This document shows positions 13,745 through 21,156 of a stretch of 64,000 bases of DNA, piece by piece. How positions within the stretch are numbered: the stretch's first letter is position 1; each line of letters starts with the position of its first letter. This DNA is from Sphingorhabdus sp. 109. GTDB taxonomy: Bacteria; Pseudomonadota; Alphaproteobacteria; Sphingomonadales; Sphingomonadaceae. The position numbers and the translations under genes were made by a program. A model generated the notes under the pieces. It made no database searches. It was not told the DNA's origin and was given only the letters and a program-made list of their open reading frames with translations. The stretch spans positions 2,937,290 through 3,001,289 of the forward strand of contig NZ_LR732707.1 in the NCBI RefSeq assembly GCF_902506555.1. Direction: 5' to 3'.

Positions 13745-13783
13745 TTGAATGGTCTTTAGTTATGATGTATCATTACATGAATG
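13745..13783 (+). promoter_or_regulatory. Predicted promoter giving a leaderless mRNA
   Basis: TTGAAT (13745-13750) and TATCAT (13768-13773) are spaced by 17 bases and fit a sigma-70 promoter, placing the transcription start at about 13780-13781, exactly the ATG of the next gene. A stop codon at 13778-13780 excludes an earlier start in frame and there is no ribosome site between operator and ATG. The -10 lies inside the putative Zur operator, which would make repression direct. Confidence 0.5.
13759..13776. promoter_or_regulatory. Putative Zur operator of the ABC operon
   Basis: GTTATGATGTATCATTAC is a near-perfect 18-bp palindrome ending four bases before the start codon at 13781. It shares 14 of 18 positions with the inverted site at 12883-12900, and both flank the merC-zur genes. 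It overlaps the predicted -10 hexamer. Confidence 0.7.
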
Positions 13784-14119
13784 TTCCTGCGTCATTCCAT
13801 TCTTTTTGCAGCAATGCTGAGCTTTGGCTTTCCCGCGCATGCATGCAGTCTCGAGGGCGGATTTGACATGCACCGGTTCAACCCATTCCAGACGATGCAG
13901 TCCGATCCAACCGACCGGTTTCGGAATGACGCGCGTAACCAGAATACCATCGGTCCCGTGCAGCTGAAAACGCCGGTTGCAAAGGAGCCGGACAACGCCA
14001 GTCAGCCGACTGAACAAATGGTGCCTGTCATGTCGAATATAAACGACCAGGGGGCTACAATAGAGGCCAATCCGCGCCAAGACGGCGGATTGCCGGCCGA
14101 CAGGACGACGTTTCACTAG
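13781..14119 (+). CDS. Small exported protein of unknown function, first gene of the zinc ABC operon
   Basis: 112 residues. A signal peptide (MFLRHSILFAAMLSFGFPAHA) is followed by CSLEGGFDMHRFNPFQTM and a low-complexity, Gln/Asn/Pro-rich tail with few hydrophobic residues. I do not recognise a family. It occupies the position where related loci in Vibrio and Pseudomonas carry a DUF2796 periplasmic protein (ZrgA, PA4063), yet it is much shorter and lacks a histidine-rich stretch. It ends four bases before the ATPase gene. A periplasmic accessory role in metal capture is a guess from position only. Confidence 0.75.
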   Translation: MFLRHSILFAAMLSFGFPAHACSLEGGFDMHRFNPFQTMQSDPTDRFRNDARNQNTIGPVQLKTPVAKEPDNASQPTEQMVPVMSNINDQGATIEANPRQDGGLPADRTTFH

Positions 14120-14123
14120 TTCC

Positions 14124-14777
14124 ATGGTAATCAAAATCGAAAATCTAGACTATGCCATCAGAGGGAAGCCCCTGTTCGAAGGATTTTCGCTTTCGGTCGA
14201 GGCACAAAGCCATCATCTTCTGGTGGGGCCGTCGGGATCGGGGAAAACAACACTCATCAATCTGGTCTGCGGCCTGCTGTCTCCAGATCATGGCGAGATC
14301 AGAGTGGCGGGCGAGAATATAGCTGCCGCTTCCGAAAGCGGGCGCGATAAAATCCGCCGCGAAAATATCGGGATGGTGTTCCAGACGTTGCGTCTGGTTT
14401 CGGCGCTGGACTTGTCCGCCAATCTCTTGCTGGCCCAGCGACTGGCACGGGGTAGCACCGACGGGTCCCTGATCCACTCTCTTCTCGAGCGGCTGGGTAT
14501 CGGCCATCGAGCGCGGGCAAAGCCGCACGAAATGAGCCAGGGCGAAGCACAGCGGGCGGCAATCGCCCGGGCGCTGGTTACACGGCCGCGGTTGCTGATC
14601 GCCGACGAGCCGACGTCCTCCCTCGATAAGAGCAATGCCCGCCAGGTCGCGGATCTCTTGCTGGAATGCGCTGCGGACTATGGGGTCACCTTGCTGATCG
14701 CCACCCACGACGACCGGCTGGACCCGCTTTTCTCCAATCGTATCGCTCTGACCGGGCCTGTGGCAAAGGTGGCCTGA
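14124..14777 (+). CDS. ABC transporter ATP-binding protein (LolD/MacB-like, zinc island)
   Basis: 217 residues with Walker A GPSGSGKTT near residue 36, a Q-loop near residue 88, the signature MSQGEAQR near 136 (variant of LSGGQ), Walker B LLIADEP near 158 and the H-loop ATHDD near 193. This resembles ATPases that work with FtsX/MacB-type permeases rather than ZnuC. It is followed after four bases by such a permease. In the ZrgABCDE (V. cholerae) and PA4063-4066 (P. aeruginosa) loci the equivalent gene is zinc-repressed and supports zinc uptake; the same role here is inference. Confidence 0.93.
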   Translation: MVIKIENLDYAIRGKPLFEGFSLSVEAQSHHLLVGPSGSGKTTLINLVCGLLSPDHGEIRVAGENIAAASESGRDKIRRENIGMVFQTLRLVSALDLSANLLLAQRLARGSTDGSLIHSLLERLGIGHRARAKPHEMSQGEAQRAAIARALVTRPRLLIADEPTSSLDKSNARQVADLLLECAADYGVTLLIATHDDRLDPLFSNRIALTGPVAKVA

Positions 14778-14781
14778 CCCG

Positions 14782-16077
14782 ATGTTCGGACTTGCTCTTG
14801 CCTATCTGCGGGATCGCAGCCTGACCACAGCGCTCAATGTCCTTCTGTTGGGCATATCGGTTGCGATGTTGGTTCTGCTGGTGCAATTTGCCAATCAGTT
14901 TTCAAACCGCCTGGACCGGGATGCAGAAAATGTGGATCTGGTTGTAGGTGCCAAAGGGTCACCGCTGCAGCTTATCCTTTCGAGCATTTTTCATATCGAC
15001 CAGCCGACCGGTAATATCCCGCTTGAAAGCCTCGCTATGGTGCGAAGCGACCCGGCCGTCAAAGAGGCGATCCCGCTGGCGCTCGGAGACAATTTTGACG
15101 GCTTCCGTATCGTCGGAACGGAGGCAGGCTATGCCCGTCTATATGGCGGTGAAATCGCGCGGGGCAAAATGTTCGAAAAGCCGATGGATGCGGTTATGGG
15201 CGCGTCGGTAGCGAGAACAACCGGCGCGCAGCTTGGCCAGAAATTCATTGGCAGCCATGGACTTGAAACCGCCGAAGGCGATGGGCAGGGGCACGATCAC
15301 GCGCCCTTTACCACCGTTGGCATCTTGGCGCCAACCGGCAGTGTCATCGACCGGCTTATCCTGACGTCGATCGAGAGCATCTGGGACGTGCACGGCATAG
15401 AGCATGATCATGCTGAAACGGATCATGCCGATCACGAGGCCGCAGATCACGAAGCAGAGGAGTATAGTCATGGATCCGGCCATGAATTGGACGAACAACA
15501 GCACGCCCTGTCCGCACAGGGGCATCTGGAACCGGAAATAACCGCGATACTGCTACGCTATCGCAATGCGGCTGGCGCAATGCGCATCCCTGCGATGATC
15601 AACCGCCAGACTGAAATGCAAGCGGCATCGCCCGCAGCGGAAACCGCGCGCTTGCTATCCCTCTTTGGTGCCGGAATAGAGGGTGCACGTATATTCGCCT
15701 GGATACTTGCGGTCACCGGTGGTCTTGCCATTTTCATAGCCTTGCTGAACATGGCGCGGGCACGGGAAGGCGACCTCGCTCTCTTGCGAGTCATGGGCGC
15801 CAGCAAGCTTCAGGTGTTCGGCACGATATTACTGGAAGGCCTGATGACAGCGGCCTCGGGCGCCATCCTGGGCATCATTGGCGCGCATCTGGCGCTCTTG
15901 CTGGCCGGCCGCAATTTCCAGACATTGAGTGATCTCGGAATCAGTGCAACGCGATTCGACCCTGCCGAACTTGCAATCTTCGCAACGGTCCTCCTGATTG
16001 GCGCTATCGCCGCGCTTATTCCCGCTGCGCGCATTTTCCGCATCAACCTGGCGCTTACACTCGCCCGATCATCATGA
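14782..16077 (+). CDS. FtsX/MacB-like ABC permease with histidine-rich periplasmic loop
   Basis: 431 residues: one N-terminal membrane segment (about 15-38), a large extracytoplasmic domain, then three C-terminal segments (about 300-430), as in MacB/LolE-type permeases. Residues about 203-248 contain ten histidines mixed with Asp and Glu (for example HDHAETDHADHEAADHEAEE), and a smaller cluster GQGHDHAPF lies near 170. This is a likely metal-binding loop. Paired with the preceding ATPase. Such permeases normally move lipids or mechanically work on periplasmic partners, so direct ion transport should not be assumed; the family context nonetheless points to zinc acquisition. Confidence 0.9.
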   Translation: MFGLALAYLRDRSLTTALNVLLLGISVAMLVLLVQFANQFSNRLDRDAENVDLVVGAKGSPLQLILSSIFHIDQPTGNIPLESLAMVRSDPAVKEAIPLALGDNFDGFRIVGTEAGYARLYGGEIARGKMFEKPMDAVMGASVARTTGAQLGQKFIGSHGLETAEGDGQGHDHAPFTTVGILAPTGSVIDRLILTSIESIWDVHGIEHDHAETDHADHEAADHEAEEYSHGSGHELDEQQHALSAQGHLEPEITAILLRYRNAAGAMRIPAMINRQTEMQAASPAAETARLLSLFGAGIEGARIFAWILAVTGGLAIFIALLNMARAREGDLALLRVMGASKLQVFGTILLEGLMTAASGAILGIIGAHLALLLAGRNFQTLSDLGISATRFDPAELAIFATVLLIGAIAALIPAARIFRINLALTLARSS

Positions 16078-16085
16078 GGCCCCCG

Positions 16086-16592
16086 ATGAAAATTCTTTAT
16101 GCCCTCATCCTTGCATCAGCAACGTTCCTGCCCGCTGCATCCGCATCCTCGGCGATGCAAAACGGCGGCAAGGTGCCGGCAGATGATGTATGGAAGCCTG
16201 CCAGGACTCCCAAGGGCGGGGTGTCGTGGGCTGTGCTGGAATCGACGAAGGAAAAAACGCGTACCGGGAAGGATGGCTATATCTATTCGAAACCGCTGTT
16301 CTCACCGGCGGTAAAATCCCTCGCCGGCAAGCGGATAAAGGTCGCCGGCTGGATGACCCCGCTGGAGCAAGGTGCCCGGCAGAAAAGATTCGTGTTGCTG
16401 GCCTACCCGCCCGGCTGCCCTTTCCATTTTCACGCAATGCCAAACCAGTTCATCGAGGTGCTCGCCGACATTCCCTTTCCCACCGATGAAAGAAAAATAC
16501 ATGTCGTCAGCGGCATATTGGAACTGACCGGCCAGGATGAAAGCGGAATATTCTACCGGTTGAAAGCGGCAAGTCCTGCCGGTTCCAAATGA
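16086..16592 (+). CDS. DUF3299-family exported protein
   Basis: 168 residues from the ATG at 16086, which has GAGG six bases upstream; an ATG at 16074 overlapping the permease stop is also possible. A signal peptide (MKILYALILASATFLPAASA) precedes a domain with GWMTPLEQGARQKRFVLL and PPGCPFHFHAMPNQFIEV, whose Cys and His residues could bind metal. DUF3299 proteins are the fourth member (ZrgD, PA4066) of zinc-regulated ABC loci. It closes the operon. Confidence 0.87.
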   Translation: MKILYALILASATFLPAASASSAMQNGGKVPADDVWKPARTPKGGVSWAVLESTKEKTRTGKDGYIYSKPLFSPAVKSLAGKRIKVAGWMTPLEQGARQKRFVLLAYPPGCPFHFHAMPNQFIEVLADIPFPTDERKIHVVSGILELTGQDESGIFYRLKAASPAGSK

Positions 16593-16822
16593 TCCACTAC
16601 CGATCTCGTGGCCACTATGGAACAGGCGGATATCAGGCTGAAAATAAAAGCTTGGAGCGCCACCCATGCACTGACGATCCAATGCGCGCTGGCTGCCCAT
16701 CGAACCAGCAGCAACGGTGATAATGGCCTATTGAATAGCTGTCGGCCGGGCCAGCCTTGGTTATGGTTTTGCCGGTGCTTGCGAGCCCTTGTTGGAAAAA
16801 GGTTCCCGGCGGCCCGAGAATA

Positions 16823-17638
16823 TCATCGACCGGATCTTGTCGCGCTGATCACGAAATAGCGCAAGACGGACCGGCGATAGGCCCATTGTAGAAATCGGCC
16901 GGTCACCGCATGTTTGAGACGCGCTGGCCAATCCGCTTTTGCGCTTGCCGGGGATGTCCGGACGAAACTGGCAAAACCGGGCATCACATGCTGGCTGATA
17001 TCGGTAATTCGCACCTCTTCAAATCCGGCCGTCCGCAACTGGTCCAGATAGCGGGCGCGGTGCACGATATTTGTCTCGGCAATATGCGAGCGTTTCAGCA
17101 TCCAGACCAATAGCCGGTGGGTGAAGGACCCGGACCGGTGCCGATCGGACAGCATGAAATCGGTTAGCGCAATGCGGCCTGCCGGTGCGAGTTGTCGGTG
17201 TGCCTGGGCGATAAAAGCCTGCCGGCTGGGAAAATGATAGGCGCAGTCCAGCGCCAGCACATGGCTGGGCCGGTTCCCCCCGAGCGCAACATGCCACGTC
17301 TCGCTGTTGTTGATGTCGCCCTGCACAATAGCAGCCGCCTTGAAACCGGCTGCTGCGAGCTTTGTTCTGGCAAAAGCGGTCTGACTGCGGGATAGGTTGA
17401 CGCCGCGGACTTCAGCCACGCGAAAATCGGTCAGCCAGAGCAACAACTGGTCGCCGCACCCGAAGCCCGCGTCGAAAACTTCCGACTGGCTATCCAGCCC
17501 GGCCTGTTCGCCGAGCAATAGCGCCAGGGCGCGGCAAGCGTCCGAATATTCCGTCGCGCTTTTCCAATATCCCAGATTTCCCCAGGACTGGTTATCACGA
17601 TTGAGTGCCAGTTCTGCCAGATCGTGAAATTCGGTCAT
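16823..17638 (-). CDS. Class I SAM-dependent methyltransferase
   Basis: 271 residues with the SAM-binding motif FDAGFGCGDQLLLWL near residue 55 and an acidic end of strand 2 (VRGVNLSRSQ) followed by a VQGDINNSE motif. The central region matches a methyltransferase-11 fold, and the C-terminal helical extension is less familiar. It lies three bases downstream of the flavoprotein gene in an operon with a thioesterase, so a lipid or acyl substrate is plausible. The substrate cannot be named from sequence; small-molecule or fatty acid methylation (as in cyclopropane synthase-like neighbours) is only one possibility. Confidence 0.85.
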   Translation of the reverse strand: MTEFHDLAELALNRDNQSWGNLGYWKSATEYSDACRALALLLGEQAGLDSQSEVFDAGFGCGDQLLLWLTDFRVAEVRGVNLSRSQTAFARTKLAAAGFKAAAIVQGDINNSETWHVALGGNRPSHVLALDCAYHFPSRQAFIAQAHRQLAPAGRIALTDFMLSDRHRSGSFTHRLLVWMLKRSHIAETNIVHRARYLDQLRTAGFEEVRITDISQHVMPGFASFVRTSPASAKADWPARLKHAVTGRFLQWAYRRSVLRYFVISATRSGR

Positions 17639-17641
17639 CGC

Positions 17642-18952
17642 TCAAACCGCAGAGGGCGTATCGGTTTTCCACGGTATGGCGGCGCCGAGATGTCCGGCAA
17701 CAGCGACCGAGGAATCAACCGCAGCCTCGAGCAGGGGAATTTTTTCGGTCATATAGGAGCCACAGAGCCAGAGCCTGTTGCCCGGCTGGCAGTGCTGTTC
17801 GCGCAAGGCGATGACCGCCTTGCGGCTGTCCCTTGTTACCGTGGGCCGGGTGAATTCGACTCTCGCCAGTTCGCGATTGGGAGCGATCCTGCGTATCGGG
17901 TTCCAGGTCTGAAATACGGTCTCCTGATCCGACAGGCGCGCAATGGCCTTGGTCAGATCCACGGATACTTCGGCACGCTCGGCGTCACGCGGGACATGGT
18001 AGTTGACCGGGGAGAGGCCCTTGACCGGAGCGGGCAGAATTTCCTGATCGCTGTGTACGCTCATGCTTGACCGCTCGAAGGGTATACGGCCGAGCAGGAC
18101 CCGACGCTCTTCAAAACCGGCTAGCATCGCTGCGGCCTGATGCGCCTGCGCGGCAATCACAACCTGGTCAAAATGCCGGGTCGAACCCGCTTTCGTGACC
18201 ACGCGGAGCTGTTCTCCGTCCGGTTCGACCAGGGCAATCGGGCTGTTGGTCTGTAACTCGACATCGACCAGCATGCGCGGTACGATATCGTCGACGCCTT
18301 TTGCCGCGGTCATGATCCCCAGCTCGTGCACGCCGCAGGTCAGATATTCCAGCATCAGATCGGCCGGATAGTCGCGCACCGCCTGATAGCTGCACGTGCA
18401 GGTCACTGACATCATCGGCAGCAGAACGGTCGCGACAAATTCCCGGCCCGCGCCCGATTGCTGCAGATATTCGCCGAAGGACAGCTCGGCCAGGCCGGAC
18501 CGGCTGACATCCCGCTTTGCCCGGGCGAAGAAGCGCCTGCTCTGCAGGCCGATGGTCCAGGCTGCGGGATTCAGCCAGCTGTTCCCTTTCAAATGGGACA
18601 AATGGACCGAACCCAGCCGGAAATTGCCGTAATGCAGAAGGACACGGCCGGTCTCGTCCGAAAATATGCCGCTATGGTCGCTGGTCAGTATCTCCACGCC
18701 GATATGGTCATAGAGGGCCAGCAGGTTGTCATAATAGCCGTGGCAGAATATCCGCAGCGGGATATCTATCCGGCTGGTGATGCCTTTGCTGGCATAATCG
18801 ACGCTATGCGCACCCATGCCGGCGCGCGCCTGGCTTTCAAAAACCGTGACCTGATGATCGTCTTTCAGCAAATAGGCCGCGGACAGGCCAGCAATCCCGG
18901 TGCCGATAACGGCGAGACGGGGTTTGCCCTGCGAGTCCGCGCCGGAATCCAT
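17642..18952 (-). CDS. FAD-dependent amine oxidase-like flavoprotein (COG2907-like)
   Basis: 436 residues starting with a dinucleotide-binding motif (LAVIGTGIAGLSAAYLL, about residues 13-29). The segment GITSRIDIPLRIFCHGYYDN and the central TCSYQAVRDYPADLMLEYL fit the predicted NAD/FAD-binding proteins related to phytoene desaturase-like oxidoreductases. In many genomes COG2907 proteins sit beside cyclopropane fatty acid synthase-type methyltransferases, and here a methyltransferase lies directly downstream. Its ATG overlaps the thioesterase stop (TGATG). Likely role is oxidation or desaturation in lipid metabolism, which is inferred. Confidence 0.85.
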   Translation of the reverse strand: MDSGADSQGKPRLAVIGTGIAGLSAAYLLKDDHQVTVFESQARAGMGAHSVDYASKGITSRIDIPLRIFCHGYYDNLLALYDHIGVEILTSDHSGIFSDETGRVLLHYGNFRLGSVHLSHLKGNSWLNPAAWTIGLQSRRFFARAKRDVSRSGLAELSFGEYLQQSGAGREFVATVLLPMMSVTCTCSYQAVRDYPADLMLEYLTCGVHELGIMTAAKGVDDIVPRMLVDVELQTNSPIALVEPDGEQLRVVTKAGSTRHFDQVVIAAQAHQAAAMLAGFEERRVLLGRIPFERSSMSVHSDQEILPAPVKGLSPVNYHVPRDAERAEVSVDLTKAIARLSDQETVFQTWNPIRRIAPNRELARVEFTRPTVTRDSRKAVIALREQHCQPGNRLWLCGSYMTEKIPLLEAAVDSSVAVAGHLGAAIPWKTDTPSAV

Positions 18953-19749
18953 CAGGCGTAATAGGCCACGCTTTGCATCGCGGTTGCGATCAGTTCACGA
19001 TGACTGTTCCAGATGCTCATATACTGGCTGCTTGAACCGTGATCGGCATGATGGGTGTGGGAGTCGATCAGCCACCAGCCGTCCTGCGTTGCGGGCGATT
19101 CGGCGATGAGATTGACCTGCCAGTTCATCGAGCTGACCATCGCATTCTTGTCCAGCAGACCCATGACCGAAGGCGGAAGGCTATCGCACATACAGAGAAT
19201 TTCGGCCACCGGATCGAGGCCGGCGCGCTGCTTCAGCCGCATCCAGCGGGTCAGGCGGTTGGTCTTGGTGCTGGTGTCGATCCGTTTGCCGACATATTCC
19301 ATATTGGATGTGAAAAATTGCGGCGGGCCGCTGTGCAGGTCGCTGTCTCCGGGCAGCGGCGGAAAGTCCGGCGCCGCAATATCATATGTCCTCACTTCGG
19401 TCGGCCGGGGGGCGGCAAAAATGAAGTTGCAGTGCAGGCCGAGACCCTTGTCGCCAAAGATCTCGGACTGGACAAAGGCACTGTTCTTGCCACGGCGCAA
19501 CATTGCGGTTTCCGCGATCAAGGCACCGAACAAAGGCCCCGTAAACGCGATCTGCGTTGACCGCAGCGGCGGCAGGTCCGCCTCGATAAGGCTGGCTGCA
19601 TGATAAGCGATCGCTCCGGACAGGCCGCCAAAGGCTGTCCGTCCCTGCGTCCAGCTTTGCGGTAGCGTGACCGGATTTTCGGGACCGCCGGCTCCGCATT
19701 GGCTGAGCAGGTCGGCAAGGGCTATGGGTTCAGGATGTTTGTCTGTCAT
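18952..19749 (-). CDS. Thioesterase-like (TesB-type double hotdog) protein
   Basis: 265 residues with the layout of double-hotdog acyl-CoA thioesterases: an N-terminal half with WTQGRTAFGGLSGAIAYHA and a C-terminal half with MNWQVNLIAESPATQDGWWLIDS and HADHGSSSQYMSIWNSH. Related proteins hydrolyse medium and long acyl-CoA esters. It is the first gene of the three-gene operon with the flavoprotein and methyltransferase. The promoter must lie in 19750-19872, shared with the divergent ihfA gene. Confidence 0.85.
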   Translation of the reverse strand: MTDKHPEPIALADLLSQCGAGGPENPVTLPQSWTQGRTAFGGLSGAIAYHAASLIEADLPPLRSTQIAFTGPLFGALIAETAMLRRGKNSAFVQSEIFGDKGLGLHCNFIFAAPRPTEVRTYDIAAPDFPPLPGDSDLHSGPPQFFTSNMEYVGKRIDTSTKTNRLTRWMRLKQRAGLDPVAEILCMCDSLPPSVMGLLDKNAMVSSMNWQVNLIAESPATQDGWWLIDSHTHHADHGSSSQYMSIWNSHRELIATAMQSVAYYA

Positions 19750-19872
19750 CCATTCCGCTTATCGGGCTAATCGGCTGAAATCCACTGGTAAGTTTGCTGG
19801 CAACATTTACAAAAGCCGAGATTTGATTTATAGCTTTGGTGAATTTTCAGACTCTTACTGAAAGATTTTTTG

Positions 19873-20172
19873 ATGAACTACACCAACACCCTGACCCGCG
19901 CCGATCTGGCCGATACCATGAACCGGCAGGTCGGCCTTTCGCGTGCCGATAGCGCGGTCATGGTGGAATCTATTCTCGATCATATGATCGAGGCGCTGGT
20001 CGACGGTGAGAATGTCAAGATTTCAGGATTTGGTACCTTTGTCCTGCGCGACAAGGGGGAGCGCACGGGGCGCAATCCCAAGACCGGAGTCGAAGTGCCG
20101 ATTGCGCCGCGCCGGGTTCTGACCTTTCGTGCAAGCCAGACGATGCGTGACAGGATTATCGCCGCAGGTTAA
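19873..20172 (+). CDS. ihfA: Integration host factor subunit alpha
   Basis: 99 residues, a DNA-bending nucleoid protein of the HU/IHF family. The ATG at 19873 gives [20 protein letters not shown]; a TTG one codon earlier is not needed. The family core [33 protein letters not shown] and the DNA-arm region are intact. It heads a small unit with merR, an order conserved in alphaproteobacteria. With IhfB encoded elsewhere it would form the heterodimer used in transcription, replication and recombination. Confidence 0.96.
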   Translation: MNYTNTLTRADLADTMNRQVGLSRADSAVMVESILDHMIEALVDGENVKISGFGTFVLRDKGERTGRNPKTGVEVPIAPRRVLTFRASQTMRDRIIAAG

Positions 20173-20201
20173 TGGACCCGGCGAAACCGGGGGAGTAGAG
20201 T

Positions 20202-20588
20202 ATGACCAAGGAACTAGGGGCTTTCCGGACCATCGGCGAGTTGTCCAAAGAGCTGAACATAAAGCCCCATATCCTGCGTTACTGGGAAGATCAGTTTGCT
20301 GTTCTGGCTCCGCTGAAACGGGCGGGATCACGCCGCCATTATCGCCCGGAAGATGTCGAGATCGTCAAGACGATCAATCGTCTGCTCAATGAAGAAGGCT
20401 ATACGATCAAGGGCGCCCGCAAATTTCTCGCGTCACGGCGGCGGAGGCCGGAAATGGTCGAGGATGCACCGCAGCCCGGTTCCGTACCGGTGTCTTCAGC
20501 TGAACCGGAGCCGGACTATCGCGGTCCGAGCATCGCCGAACTGAAATCGATCCGCGACCGGTTATCACACGCGCTCGATCACGCCTGA
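20202..20588 (+). CDS. MerR-family transcriptional regulator
   Basis: 128 residues with an N-terminal winged-helix MerR domain (FRTIGELSKELNIKPHILRYWEDQF) and a second wing SRRHYRPEDVEIVKTINRLL. There is no cysteine-bearing effector domain, so it is not a typical metal-sensing MerR; the short C-terminus is Pro- and Glu-rich. It follows ihfA by 29 bases, the usual alphaproteobacterial arrangement. Targets are unknown. Confidence 0.92.
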   Translation: MTKELGAFRTIGELSKELNIKPHILRYWEDQFAVLAPLKRAGSRRHYRPEDVEIVKTINRLLNEEGYTIKGARKFLASRRRRPEMVEDAPQPGSVPVSSAEPEPDYRGPSIAELKSIRDRLSHALDHA

Positions 20589-20613
20589 AATCCAGCCGTT
20601 TAACCAACGGTTT

Positions 20614-21156
20614 CTAGTCGTAATTGGGGCCCAGTTCGGGATCCAGATCACGCGGGCGGGTGAACCGGTCCAGCGAGCCGCATTTTTCGGTAATATCCGC
20701 CCAGCTGTCAATGGCGAGCGTCATCTCGGCCAGCGTGGCGGTCGGATATTTGGTTTCGACCTCGTCGCGGGCCGGCGAACTGCCGTCGTCGGGAACCAGA
20801 TCAAAGACCAGATCTTCAAGACCGGGATTATGGCCCACCATCAGAACATGATCGGCATCGTCGCTGGCACCGCGCAAGACATCCAGCAAAGTCGCCGAAG
20901 AGGCGAGATAGATTTTGCGATCCCAGGTCGGTTCCATCGCCTGTCCGCTGGCCTCCTCGACATGTTCCAGCGTCTCGATCACCCGGACGGCAGGAGAGGC
21001 AAGAATCTGGTCAAAGCGGAGTCGATTGCGCTGGATGAAGCGGCCCATCACCGCTGCAGCGCGCTTGCCCTTCTTGTTGAGCGGGCGGTCGAAGTCGCGG
21101 TCAACCGGATCATCCCAGCTGGATTTGGCGTGGCGCAGGAGTGTCAGCTTTTTCAT
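20614..21156 (-). CDS. SixA-like histidine phosphatase
   Basis: 180 residues. LLRHAKSSW near residues 6-14 contains the RHG-like catalytic histidine (His8 phosphorylated in family members), and MVGHNPGLEDL near residue 105 supplies the second catalytic histidine. Related proteins include SixA, which removes phosphate from histidine phosphotransfer proteins. It overlaps the upstream helicase stop by four bases, suggesting co-transcription although no functional link is known. It is convergent with merR. Confidence 0.92.
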   Translation of the reverse strand: MKKLTLLRHAKSSWDDPVDRDFDRPLNKKGKRAAAVMGRFIQRNRLRFDQILASPAVRVIETLEHVEEASGQAMEPTWDRKIYLASSATLLDVLRGASDDADHVLMVGHNPGLEDLVFDLVPDDGSSPARDEVETKYPTATLAEMTLAIDSWADITEKCGSLDRFTRPRDLDPELGPNYD

